From JAHEDH01 sp965364515 (lineage in GTDB: Bacteria; Actinomycetota; Acidimicrobiia; Spongiisociales; ZC4RG35), in the NCBI GenBank assembly GCA_965364515.1, contig CBDTXZ010000063.1, positions 1 to 14,887 of the forward strand: DNA of 14,887 bases, given 5' to 3'. Below the pieces are notes generated by a model. It was given only the letters and a program-made list of their open reading frames with translations. It ran no database searches and was not told where the DNA came from. A program made the position numbers and the translations under genes. Below, piece by piece: positions 1 through 5,776 of the stretch. Within the stretch, counting starts at the first letter, position 1. Each line of letters begins with the position of its first letter.

Positions 1-221
1 AGTTCCGGACCGAGATCGGCGAGGACGTCAAGATCGGATCCGACACGATGCTGGTGGCCCCCGTGTCGATCGGAGACCGCGCAATGACTGCGGCCGGGTC
101 GGTCATCACCGAGGACGTCGAGGCCGATGCCATGGCGTTCGGGCGGGCGAGGCAGGTCAACAAACCCGGTCTCGCTGCGCGTCTGCGGGCTCGCTACCGT
201 GGTCGTTCCGGCGAGGATTGA
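1..221 (+). CDS. glmU: GlmU C-terminal fragment (bifunctional UDP-GlcNAc pyrophosphorylase / GlcN-1-P acetyltransferase)
   Basis: This is the last 72 codons of a gene that enters from the left edge, read from position 3 to a TGA at 219-221. The stretch TMLVAPVSIGDRAMTAAGSV followed by VITEDV is the end of the left-handed beta-helix acetyltransferase domain of GlmU, and the basic tail (RARQVNKPGLAARLRARYRG) is typical of actinobacterial GlmU. The full enzyme acetylates glucosamine-1-phosphate and then uridylates it to UDP-GlcNAc, the cytoplasmic precursor of peptidoglycan. The uridylyltransferase domain lies outside the window. The position immediately before prs is the usual glmU-prs order and supports the call. 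Only the C-terminus is visible, so another hexapeptide transferase is a remote alternative. Confidence 0.85.
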   Translation, partial: FRTEIGEDVKIGSDTMLVAPVSIGDRAMTAAGSVITEDVEADAMAFGRARQVNKPGLAARLRARYRGRSGED

Positions 222-242
222 GCCGAACGGAGGACCGAGCTC

Positions 243-1214
243 GTGGACGTCGTCAGCAGAAACCGACTCATGCTGTTCTCTGGCAGCCAGAACCGTGAGC
301 TGGCCGAGGAGGTGTCCGACCTGCTCGGTGTCTCGCTCGGCGGCCTCGAGTCGTCGAAGTTCGCCAACGACGAGATCTATGCCCGCCCCACGGAGAGCGT
401 CCGGGGGGCGTCGTGTTTTGTGATGCAGAGCCACACCAAGCCCATCAACGACGCCATCATGGAACAGCTCATCATCATCGATGCGCTGCGGCGCGCATCG
501 GCCCGTCGCATCACCGCCGTGATGCCCTTCTACGGCTACGCCCGACAGGACAAGAAGGTGCTTCCGCGCGAACCCATCTCGGCTCGACTCGTGGGAGATC
601 TGTTCATGACCGCCGGAGCCGACCGGCTGGTCTCGGTCGACCTGCACACCGGCCAGCTGCAGGGATTCATCGAGAAGCCATTCGATCACCTCACGGCGCT
701 TCCGATCATCACCGACTACCTGCGTGAGATCATCTCCGGCCCGACGACGATCGTCTCCCCGGACTCCGGCGGTGTGAAGCGGGCCGAGAAGTATGCCCGG
801 CGGCTCGACGCCAGCGTGGCCTTCGTGTACAAACGCCGTGATCCGGACAAGCACAACGAGTCGTCTGCGCTCGAGGTGTCCGGCCGGGTCGCCAACCGGC
901 ACGTCGTGATCGTCGACGACATGATCGACACTGCCGGAACCGTGTGCAATGCCGCCGACATGGTGCGGGATCAGGGGGCGCTGAGCGTGCGGATCGTCGC
1001 CACGCACCCGATCTTCTCTGGTCCTGCGGTCGACAGGATCAAGAACGCCGCAGTGGAAGAGGTCATCGTCACCAACACCCTTCCCGTGTCGACCGATGCG
1101 TCGCAGCTGGACAAGATCCGGGTGCTGTCGATCGCCCCGATCCTCGCCGAGGCACTCCAGGCGATCTTCATGGACTCGAGCGTGTCGGAGATCTTCCTCG
1201 GCGACAACGTGTAG
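243..1214 (+). CDS. prs: Ribose-phosphate pyrophosphokinase (PRPP synthetase)
   Basis: Class I PRPP synthetase of 323 aa, the normal length. It transfers pyrophosphate from ATP to ribose-5-phosphate in the cytoplasm, giving PRPP for purine, pyrimidine, His, Trp and NAD synthesis. Visible family motifs are FSGSQNRELA near the N-terminus, the ATP-binding stretch FYGYARQDKK with the following PREPISA, the catalytic VDLHTGQLQGF, SPDSGGVKRA in the flexible-loop region, and the PRPP-binding loop VDDMIDTAGT at residues 224-233. The GTG start at 243 is preceded by GGAGGA at 229-234 with 8 nt spacing; an ATG at 270 would remove only nine residues and lacks such a site. It begins 21 nt after glmU and is probably co-transcribed with it. 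No terminator hairpin is evident in the 83 nt that follow. Confidence 0.97.
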   Translation: MDVVSRNRLMLFSGSQNRELAEEVSDLLGVSLGGLESSKFANDEIYARPTESVRGASCFVMQSHTKPINDAIMEQLIIIDALRRASARRITAVMPFYGYARQDKKVLPREPISARLVGDLFMTAGADRLVSVDLHTGQLQGFIEKPFDHLTALPIITDYLREIISGPTTIVSPDSGGVKRAEKYARRLDASVAFVYKRRDPDKHNESSALEVSGRVANRHVVIVDDMIDTAGTVCNAADMVRDQGALSVRIVATHPIFSGPAVDRIKNAAVEEVIVTNTLPVSTDASQLDKIRVLSIAPILAEALQAIFMDSSVSEIFLGDNV

Positions 1215-1221
1215 GCGTTCC

Positions 1222-1242
1222 ACGCCCCACGCCCCACGCCCC
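1222..1242. repeat. Three-copy 7-bp tandem repeat
   Basis: ACGCCCC is repeated three times without a mismatch in the 83-nt gap between the convergent prs and LysM genes. It is a short simple repeat with no evident promoter or terminator character. Copy number could vary between strains by slippage. Nothing else was recognised in this gap. Confidence 0.8.
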
Positions 1243-1297
1243 AAGCTCCACCTGGCACGAGCGGGTGGGTGAGTCCGTGGTCCCGGCGTGAAGCGAG

Positions 1298-2107
1298 TTA
1301 CCCCATCGGGGGGAGGACGATGACCTCTCCGGGGTAGATGACGTCAGGGTCGCCGGAACGGATCTCGGGGTTCGACGACACGACCCTCCGCCAGTAGGGA
1401 GTGATCTCTTGATCGGTGGCGGGTCGGCCGAGCAGATCCGACACCCGACGCTCGGCCAGCGCCCACAGGTGGTCCCCCTCGGTGACGATCACTTCGAGGT
1501 CCGCTCCGGCCCTGATCGAGATCGACTCGGCCGGTTGCCTGCCGTTCGAGGGGTCTGCCGTGGACGGCTTCGAATCCGTCCACGGCACCGGTCGGAGTGG
1601 CGATGTCGGCGCCTGCTCAGCTTCGATGGTCGTGAGGTCGACGACGACATCAGGTGTCTTCGGGTTCTCGGCTTCGAGGCGGGCGACGATCGGGTCGGCG
1701 GTGGGTCCGCCGGCCCAGCGGTCTGACATGGCGATGGCAGGGCCGGCGAGTGAGGACATGGCGAGTGTCCCGACCACGAGGCGGTCGGTGACGCGGCGTA
1801 CCGCCGGCATCGTGAGGACGGCGGTTGCGTCGATCAACCTGGCTGCGCCCGACAGTCGGGCGAGCAGATACAACATCGATGTCGCCGCCAGCCAGTATCC
1901 GCCGCCCAGAGCGACGTAGCGCAGCACGGCGGCGAGTGCGTCTTCTGGCCGGGCCCGGCGGGCCCATCCGTCGAGATCCCCGATGTCCACTCGCAGCCAC
2001 TCGAGCGACCCCAGTCGATGGAGTGCCACCACGGCGACGACGGGCAGAACGATCGCAGCGATCGTTCCCAGGAAGTCGCGGGCCCTCGAAGGTCGGTGCG
2101 CGCTCAC
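1298..2107 (-). CDS. Membrane protein with C-terminal LysM domain
   Basis: Predicted 269-aa membrane protein. Hydrophobic segments are at about residues 12-33 (FLGTIAAIVLPVVAVVALHR), 62-84 (YVALGGGYWLAATSMLYLLA) and 110-127 (LVVGTLAMSSLAGPAIAM). A Pro/Ser/Asp-rich linker (about 135-200) leads to a LysM-like domain at 205-266, recognisable from EVIVTEGDHLWALAE, the NPEI turn and the closing YPGEVIVLPP. LysM domains bind peptidoglycan, so the C-terminus probably faces the wall; the precise role is unknown. The frame stays open to 2404, but that extension runs through the opposite-strand DUF3107 gene. The GTG at 2107 directly before the first helix is therefore preferred. No Shine-Dalgarno is seen, and a possible -10 lies 7 nt upstream, consistent with a leaderless message. 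The gene is convergent with prs. Confidence 0.75.
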   Translation of the reverse strand: MSAHRPSRARDFLGTIAAIVLPVVAVVALHRLGSLEWLRVDIGDLDGWARRARPEDALAAVLRYVALGGGYWLAATSMLYLLARLSGAARLIDATAVLTMPAVRRVTDRLVVGTLAMSSLAGPAIAMSDRWAGGPTADPIVARLEAENPKTPDVVVDLTTIEAEQAPTSPLRPVPWTDSKPSTADPSNGRQPAESISIRAGADLEVIVTEGDHLWALAERRVSDLLGRPATDQEITPYWRRVVSSNPEIRSGDPDVIYPGEVIVLPPMG

Positions 2108-2114
2108 GGGCAAC

Positions 2115-2143
2115 AATGTACGCCACTCCAGGCAGTGCTTCCA
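2115..2143 (-). promoter_or_regulatory. Candidate promoter of the LysM gene (possibly leaderless)
   Basis: On the minus strand TGGAAG (2143-2138) and TACATT (2120-2115) are 17 nt apart. The -10 ends 7 nt before the GTG at 2107, so transcription could begin at or beside the start codon. The -10 fits the actinobacterial TANNNT pattern; the -35 match is poor (3 of 6). A 6-bp inverted repeat CCAGGG-N5-CCCTGG at 2141-2157 overlaps the -35 and lies between the divergent LysM and DUF3107 starts. Confidence 0.3.
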
Positions 2144-2179
2144 GGGGTCTACCCTGGGTGACACCACGTGAGGAGTTGC

Positions 2180-2401
2180 ATGAAGGTCAAGATCGGTATT
2201 GCAGAGTCGAGCCGGGTCGTCGAGCTGGAAGTCGAGGACGTCGCCGAGTTCGAGAAGATGATCGAAACGGAGTTCGCCGGTGGCCCCGGGCTCATCTGGT
2301 TCGAGGACACCAAGGATCGTCGAGTCGGCGTGCCCAACCAGCGCATCGCCTTCATCGAGATCGACAGGGAGCGCGAGCGCACTGTCGGGTTCGGGAGCTG
2401 A
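2180..2401 (+). CDS. DUF3107 family protein
   Basis: A 73-aa acidic protein matching the small actinobacterial DUF3107 family: the MKVKIGIAESSRVVELE opening, a central helix (DVAEFEKMIETEF) and the RVGVPNQRIAFIEID ending fit the family pattern, and the length is normal. The family is conserved in Actinomycetota and its function is unknown to me; a small soluble beta-alpha-beta fold is likely. The ATG at 2180 is chosen because AGGAG lies at 2171-2175; an in-frame ATG at 2168 would place that site inside the gene. It is transcribed divergently from the LysM gene (72-bp gap) and convergently with whiB, with a hairpin terminator 10 nt after its stop. Confidence 0.85.
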   Translation: MKVKIGIAESSRVVELEVEDVAEFEKMIETEFAGGPGLIWFEDTKDRRVGVPNQRIAFIEIDRERERTVGFGS

Positions 2402-2411
2402 CAAAGCGAGA

Positions 2412-2431
2412 GGCCCCGGTTTCCCGGGGCC
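2412..2431. terminator. Bidirectional hairpin terminator between DUF3107 and whiB
   Basis: GGCCCCGG-TTTC-CCGGGGCC is a perfect 8-bp, very GC-rich stem with a 4-nt loop, lying between two convergent stop codons (2401 and 2444). There is no U-tract on either side, which is common for actinobacterial hairpin terminators. The position makes a two-way termination role the natural reading. Confidence 0.7.
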
Positions 2432-2443
2432 CCTCGGACGGTC

Positions 2444-2713
2444 TCAGATGCTCCGGCGTCGCCGGTCGGCGAGCCAGCGCTTGCGCAGCCTGCGTCGCTC
2501 GTCCTCGGCGTAGCCGCCCCAGACACCAGCTTCCTGGTTCGTCTCGAGCGCGTACTGGAGGCATTCTTCGTTGACGGGGCAGCTGGCGCAGATCTCCTTG
2601 GCGGCCGCGATCTGCGCGACGGCCGGGCCTGTCGATCCCACTGGGAAGAACAGGGTGGGGTCTGAATCGCGACACTCTGAGAGCGTCCGCCAGTCAGTCG
2701 TTACTGTGAGCAA
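2444..2713 (-). CDS. whiB1: WhiB-family Fe-S transcriptional regulator (WhiB1/WblE-like)
   Basis: An 89-aa protein with the complete WhiB signature. Cysteines C14, C42, C45 and C51 (C-x27-C-x2-C-x5-C) would hold a 4Fe-4S cluster. The motif GVWGG at 63-67 is followed by EDERRRLRKRW and a basic C-terminus for DNA contact. The segment CRDSDPTLFFPVGSTGPA and overall length most resemble WhiB1/WblE, which bind the primary sigma factor and act as cluster-dependent regulators. The TTG at 2713 is chosen because GAAAGGA lies 6 nt upstream and because family members start just before the DWR segment; the longer frame to 2797 adds unconserved basic residues. It is convergent with DUF3107. The upstream region carries a 21-bp palindrome and a GC hairpin, suggesting regulated expression. 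Assignment to the WhiB1 subclass is by resemblance. Confidence 0.93.
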   Translation of the reverse strand: MLTVTTDWRTLSECRDSDPTLFFPVGSTGPAVAQIAAAKEICASCPVNEECLQYALETNQEAGVWGGYAEDERRRLRKRWLADRRRRSI

Positions 2714-2734
2714 GGGATTTCCTTTCCGGGGGCG

Positions 2735-2749
2735 CGCCGCAGAGCGGCG
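2735..2749. repeat. Small GC hairpin in the whiB leader
   Basis: CGCCGC-AGA-GCGGCG forms a 6-bp perfect stem with a 3-nt loop. It lies about 20 nt upstream of the whiB start and just ahead of its ribosome-binding site. It could be a leader-RNA structure or chance in GC-rich DNA. Confidence 0.4.
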
Positions 2750-2773
2750 GGATCGTCTCGAAGCTGAGGATCC

Positions 2774-2794
2774 TGTTTCGGGCGCACCGAAACA
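2774..2794. promoter_or_regulatory. 21-bp palindrome upstream of whiB (putative operator)
   Basis: TGTTTCGG-GCGCA-CCGAAACA has perfect 8-bp arms and a 5-bp spacer. Its centre is about 70 bp upstream of the whiB start and about 95 bp upstream of the divergent GDPD start, so it could act on either gene. The centre-to-centre arm spacing fits a dimeric regulator. It does not match the Crp or LexA consensus I know, so the regulator is unidentified. Confidence 0.5.
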
Positions 2795-2802
2795 CACCTG
2801 AT

Positions 2803-2831
2803 TTGAGTGCTTGCAACGCGAACGCTACAGA
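2803..2831 (+). promoter_or_regulatory. Candidate promoter for the GDPD-yqeY pair
   Basis: TTGAGT (2803-2808) and TACAGA (2826-2831) are separated by exactly 17 nt. Transcription would start near 2838, just ahead of the GGAG of a short leader ORF. The surrounding DNA is AT-richer than the genome average. The match is moderate and untested. Confidence 0.35.
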
Positions 2832-2849
2832 GGGATTCGGAGTACTGCA

Positions 2850-2885
2850 ATGAAAATGTTGAACTTTTTTCCCGACCAATGGTGA
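2850..2885 (+). CDS. Possible 11-codon leader ORF overlapping the GDPD start
   Basis: ATG at 2850 opens an 11-residue peptide, MKMLNFFPDQW, ending in TGA at 2883-2885. It has GGAG at 2839-2842 with 7 nt spacing. The downstream GDPD start (ATG at 2879) lies inside its last codons and has no Shine-Dalgarno of its own. The layout fits coupled translation, where ribosomes ending here restart on GDPD. The codon composition (two Phe, a Trp, an Asn) differs from the local style, and the ORF may be fortuitous. Confidence 0.3.
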   Translation: MKMLNFFPDQW

Positions 2886-3556
2886 AAATCCTGGGACACA
2901 GGGGGAATCCCGCCCGGTTTCCCGACAACACGTTGCTCGGAATCGAATCGGCGGCGCGCCTCTGCGACGGCGTCGAGGTCGATTTCCGCCGATGCTCGAG
3001 CGGTGAACTGGTGCTGTCCCACGACCCGGAGGTCTCGGGGATGGTGATCGCCGACGCGCCGGTCGACGCGCTGGTCGAACGGTGCGGGATCGTCCCCGCC
3101 GACGAGCTGTTCGCAGCCGACCTCGACACCGACATCGATCTCGAGGTCAAGAACTGGCCGATGGACCCCGGCTTCGAGCCTGATCACGCCATCGCGCTGG
3201 ACGTCGCGGCGCACGCCAGAGACCGCGATGTGGTCACCTGTTTCTACTGGCCGTCCGTTGACGCCGTCCGGGCCGTGATGCCCGACGTGGCGACGGGTCT
3301 GCTGTTCGATGGCGACGTGGAGTGGGCGGCGGCTCTCAACCACGCGGTGGCGCAGGGGCACACGCTGCTGGCGCCACACCACAGCCTCGTCGACGAGCGG
3401 CTGGTGGAGGCGGCCCACGAGCACTCGATCCAACTGGCGGCGTGGACCGTCGACGACCGGCGTCGTGTGATCGAGTTGGCCCGCATGGGTGTGGACACGA
3501 TCATTACCAATGCACCTGCCGCCGTCGCAGAATGGATCCAGGAGGACCTCGAATGA
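2879..3556 (+). CDS. Glycerophosphodiester phosphodiesterase (GDPD family)
   Basis: A 225-aa GDPD-family TIM-barrel enzyme, expected to hydrolyse glycerophosphodiesters to glycerol-3-phosphate and an alcohol. Catalytic elements are present: GHRGN with H7 and R8, the PDNT turn (usually PENT), metal ligands E33 and D35 in GVEVDFR, H48 in LSHDPE, and E89/K91 in DLEVKNW. The barrel closes with LAAWTVDD and the MGVDTIITNAP strand typical of the family. No signal peptide is visible, so it is probably cytoplasmic. ATG at 2879 is chosen because GHRG should lie close to the N-terminus; a GTG directly follows at 2882. The stop overlaps the yqeY start as ATGA, so the two are co-translated. The substrate is unknown, and the length is at the short end for the family. 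Confidence 0.88.
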   Translation: MVKILGHRGNPARFPDNTLLGIESAARLCDGVEVDFRRCSSGELVLSHDPEVSGMVIADAPVDALVERCGIVPADELFAADLDTDIDLEVKNWPMDPGFEPDHAIALDVAAHARDRDVVTCFYWPSVDAVRAVMPDVATGLLFDGDVEWAAALNHAVAQGHTLLAPHHSLVDERLVEAAHEHSIQLAAWTVDDRRRVIELARMGVDTIITNAPAAVAEWIQEDLE

Positions 3557-4014
3557 GCATCGCAAGCGATCTCGCAGCCGAATTGAAAGACGCCATGCTG
3601 GCGAAGGACGCTCGTCGCCGTGACGTGATCCGCCAGGTGCAGACCGAGATCACGCTCGCCAGGAGCGAGCCCGGCTACGACGCAGCCAAGGACGACGAGG
3701 TCGTCCAGGGGGTGATCGAGTCGTATTCGAAGCGGATGCAGAAGTCGGTCGCCGAGTACGAGGGCTACGGGGAGCGTGGGGCCGACATGGCCGAGAAGCT
3801 CAGATTCGAGGTGGACTATCTGAGCCGATGGCTGCCCGAGCGCCTCGACGAGGACCAGACCCGTGCGCTGATCGAGGCCAAGGTCGCAGAGCTCGGCGTC
3901 GAGGGTGATGACAAGGCGGCGGGCCGGGTCACCGGGATGATCATGAAGGACCACAAGGACGAGGTCGACGGCGCCCTCGTCAACCGCCTCGTCCGCGAGA
4001 TCCTCGCCGGCTGA
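3553..4014 (+). CDS. GatB/YqeY domain-containing protein
   Basis: A 153-aa protein with the GatB/YqeY fold: N-terminal helix with DAMLAKDARRRDVIRQVQTEI, the conserved SYSKRMQKSVAEYEGYGERG, then EVDYLSRWLPERLDEDQ and the C-terminal AAGRVTGMIMKDHKDEVDGALVNRLVREIL, which resembles the tRNA-binding tail domain of GatB. Length is standard for stand-alone YqeY. Its role is not established; a tRNA-linked or amidotransferase accessory function is inferred from the GatB similarity. ATG at 3553 overlaps the GDPD stop by 4 nt, and GGAGG at 3540-3544 lies upstream. The stop is 3 nt before a large palindrome. Confidence 0.92.
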   Translation: MSIASDLAAELKDAMLAKDARRRDVIRQVQTEITLARSEPGYDAAKDDEVVQGVIESYSKRMQKSVAEYEGYGERGADMAEKLRFEVDYLSRWLPERLDEDQTRALIEAKVAELGVEGDDKAAGRVTGMIMKDHKDEVDGALVNRLVREILAG

Positions 4015-4016
4015 TC

Positions 4017-4069
4017 CCGTTCTTGTGACGCAAACCCACGATATACGTGGGTAGACGTCACAAGAACGG
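4017..4069. repeat. 53-bp nested palindrome (two-tier inverted repeat)
   Basis: The outer arms CCGTTCTTGTGACG (4017-4030) and CGTCACAAGAACGG (4056-4069) are perfect 14-bp complements. Inside, ACCCACG (4034-4040) and CGTGGGT (4046-4052) form a second 7-bp stem around ATATA. The tiers are separated by a 3 x 3 mismatch (CAA/AGA). It starts 3 nt after the yqeY stop and ends 61 nt before the HTH gene. With no T-tract on either strand it is not a classic terminator, although it could still stop transcription from yqeY. Other readings are an extended operator for the adjacent HTH protein or a dispersed palindromic repeat of the genome. Confidence 0.85.
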
Positions 4070-4130
4070 ATGCCTTCGCCGGTGGTGGTGCGTGCCGTAG
4101 GATGCCTTCGAGCAACGCAGAGGTGCACCG

Positions 4131-4355
4131 ATGGCCGACACCGACGACTATCCGCCGATCCTCGACGCAGCCCAGGTGGCAGAGCTGCTCGGCATGAACG
4201 TCCAGATGGTCCGGCGCTACGCCCGCGAGCAGCGTCTCCCCGCCTACAAGCTGCCAGGCGGCCGGACGTTCAAGTTCTTCCGGGACGAGATCTACGAGTT
4301 CGTGAAAGCACACCCGGTCGGTGCCGAAGACACCGAAGAGGTCGAATCCAGCTGA
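4131..4355 (+). CDS. Small helix-turn-helix (excisionase/MerR-type) DNA-binding protein
   Basis: A 74-aa protein that is almost entirely one winged-helix domain of the excisionase/HTH_17 type: LDAAQVAELLGMNVQMVRRYAREQRLPAYKLPGGRTFKFFRDEIYEFVKAH. The helix-turn-helix is at about residues 12-32 and the wing at 37-47 (YKLPGGRTFKF). The acidic tail (EDTEEVESS) is probably disordered. ATG at 4131 has AGAGG at 4119-4123. Such proteins act as small regulators or as recombination directionality factors; with no integrase or other mobile-element gene nearby, a regulatory role is more likely. The nested palindrome just upstream is a candidate binding site. A weak promoter (TTCGCC-17-TAGGAT, 4075-4103) lies in the intervening DNA. 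Confidence 0.85.
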   Translation: MADTDDYPPILDAAQVAELLGMNVQMVRRYAREQRLPAYKLPGGRTFKFFRDEIYEFVKAHPVGAEDTEEVESS

Positions 4356-4359
4356 GTGC

Positions 4360-4920
4360 TCAGGCGTCCGAGCGGTCGGTGTCCGACCGCGGGCGGATGA
4401 TCAGACAGATCTGGCCGATCGGGACGTAGGTGTTCGAGCCGTCCACCTCTTCGAAGACGCAGTGGTCCGAGGCAGCCACCGCGATCCGCCCTTGCAGCTC
4501 CATTTGGGTGTCCGCAACGACCAGAGTGACGATCTCGCCCGTGTGCTCCAGCTCGGCGAGGCGGGCCTTGAACGTCTTGGCGCCTCCGGTCGTGGAGTGC
4601 CCGCCGTGTGGTCGTCGCTCGATGCGGATCATCGTGCGATCGAAGGGCGCATCGACGATCTCGGTCGAGGTCACGCAGACCAGATAGTCCGATCCCGTGA
4701 AAACCGGCGAACCCGTGATCGTTCGGGCTCCGGTGATGACCGACACGAGATCCCCGCGATGCATCGCCTCCATCACGACGTCCGCAAGCCCCCGACGACG
4801 TAACCGCCCGATGTGGGTCTCCTGCTCGGTGATCTCCGACTCGGCCCGGAGCTCGCCTCCAACGGACTGTCGGAGATCTCGCGCGAGCTCCTCGAGCGGA
4901 TCAGTGGGCGATTCGCCCAT
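4360..4920 (-). CDS. Conserved-looking protein of unknown function with duplicated beta-rich domain
   Basis: A 186-aa soluble protein that I do not recognise. The N-terminal 40 residues are helical and acidic (DPLEELARDLRQSV). After a basic RRRGL come two similar beta-rich units. Residues about 47-102 contain HRGDLVSVITG, a GSDYLVCV strand and APFDRTMIRI. Residues about 117-177 contain HTGEIVTLVVA, ASDHCVFEEV and VPIGQICLII. The pattern (Gly-acid-x-Val, a second strand ending in Gly, Ser-Asp, then a closing strand) resembles small Sm-like/PRC-like barrels. ATG at 4920 has AGGAA 9 nt upstream. It converges on the HTH gene with a 4-nt gap and is divergent from the pilus operon, so a link to that operon is possible but unproven. 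No transmembrane segment or signal peptide is seen. Confidence 0.75.
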   Translation of the reverse strand: MGESPTDPLEELARDLRQSVGGELRAESEITEQETHIGRLRRRGLADVVMEAMHRGDLVSVITGARTITGSPVFTGSDYLVCVTSTEIVDAPFDRTMIRIERRPHGGHSTTGGAKTFKARLAELEHTGEIVTLVVADTQMELQGRIAVAASDHCVFEEVDGSNTYVPIGQICLIIRPRSDTDRSDA

Positions 4921-4944
4921 GATCAGGCGTTCCTACATAGGGGG

Positions 4945-4973
4945 TTCACAGCAAGGCATGTTACGTATAGCCT
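4945..4973 (+). promoter_or_regulatory. Candidate promoter of the Tad pilus operon
   Basis: TTCACA (4945-4950; 5 of 6 to the sigma-70 type -35) and TAGCCT (4968-4973, TANNNT) are 17 nt apart. A start near 4980 would leave about 70 nt of leader before cpaB at 5051. It lies in the 130-nt divergent gap between the 186-aa gene and cpaB, which holds no other recognisable element. Confidence 0.45.
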
Positions 4974-5050
4974 GACCCGGACTGGGAGTGGACTCGGTCC
5001 GGCAGACGCCACGTTCTGTCGATGTCGTGCCGTGGAGTGGGAAGGGCAAC

Positions 5051-5776
5051 GTGGTCGCACAAGACGCCGACGAACGCGTCGAGAGACTGCCGGTCACCCG
5101 GCGACCGTGGTGGTCGCGCGTATCAGCCGCCCAGATTTTCATGATCGTGGCCGGCATCCTGGCGTTCATCGCCAACCTCGCCATCCTGCGCGCTCGCGAG
5201 GACGTGACGCTCATTGCGATCGCTGCAACCGACATCAACGCAGGCGTGGCGATCGTCGAGTCTGTCCATGTCGGCTACGTCGAGCTCAACGGGACGGATG
5301 AGGCGCTCGCCCCGCTCGTGACCAGCGATGAGATCGGGGCATTGGAAGGTCACATCCTGACCTCGCCTGTCCGGGCCGGCGATACGTTCATCGAGAGCGA
5401 TCTCGTCGCCTCGATCAACCCGATCGATCAACGGGCCATCGCTCTTGCCGTAGGGCGGGATCACGCGGTCGGCGGGGACATCAATGTCGGTGATCGAGTA
5501 GACGTCATCTGGGTGGACGATGGCTTGGCCAGGTACGTCGTCACCGGTGTCGAGGTCATCGATACGACGAATGACCAGCGCACCGGCGGGGCCTTCAGCG
5601 GGTCCCAGGCCTTCTCCATCACGGTTGCCGTCGACGACGTGCAGGCCCTGGAACTGGCCCAGGCGCTCAACTCAGGACAGATCGAAGTCGTTCGCTCGAC
5701 GGGGGCGGACGCTCCGGTCGCCGATCGACTCCCTTCTCCGGAACAGCCCGACAAGACGTCCGAATCGTCCTCGTGA
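5051..5776 (+). CDS. cpaB: CpaB-like Tad pilus assembly protein (SAF domain)
   Basis: A 241-aa protein with one transmembrane helix at about residues 27-47 (AAQIFMIVAGILAFIANLAI), after a basic cytoplasmic N-terminus. A SAF domain follows at about 52-119 (VTLIAIAATDINAGVAIVES to AGDTFIESDLV), then a CpaB/RcpC-type region at 123-215 (RAIALAVGRDHAVGGDINVGDRVDVIWV) and a disordered Ser/Pro tail. In Gram-negatives CpaB/RcpC sits with the secretin; in single-membrane bacteria it is probably an extracytoplasmic assembly component. GTG at 5051 is preferred for the GGGAAGGG just upstream; a GTG at 4988 would add 21 unconserved residues. It is the first gene of the pilus operon, and its end overlaps tadZ as GTGA. 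SAF domains also occur in other proteins, but the context makes CpaB likely. Confidence 0.85.
   Translation: MVAQDADERVERLPVTRRPWWSRVSAAQIFMIVAGILAFIANLAILRAREDVTLIAIAATDINAGVAIVESVHVGYVELNGTDEALAPLVTSDEIGALEGHILTSPVRAGDTFIESDLVASINPIDQRAIALAVGRDHAVGGDINVGDRVDVIWVDDGLARYVVTGVEVIDTTNDQRTGGAFSGSQAFSITVAVDDVQALELAQALNSGQIEVVRSTGADAPVADRLPSPEQPDKTSESSS

Noticed and set aside
2108..2404. N-terminal extension of the LysM protein
   Set aside because: It runs antisense through the DUF3107 gene, which has a good ribosome-binding site and family match; the GTG at 2107 fits the first membrane helix.
2714..2797. Longer WhiB start on the minus strand
   Set aside because: The added residues are unconserved and basic, and the SD at 2719-2726 fits the TTG at 2713.
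4017..4069. Calling the nested palindrome a rho-independent terminator
   Set aside because: No T-rich tract on either strand and the two-tier structure is unusual; kept as a repeat with function open.
4131..4355. Excisionase of an integrated element
   Set aside because: No integrase, phage or conjugation genes, att repeats or composition change are seen nearby; a regulator is the simpler reading.
4321..4803. 160-codon plus-strand open frame
   Set aside because: It is antisense to the 186-aa gene, has no family resemblance and starts inside the HTH gene without a ribosome-binding site.
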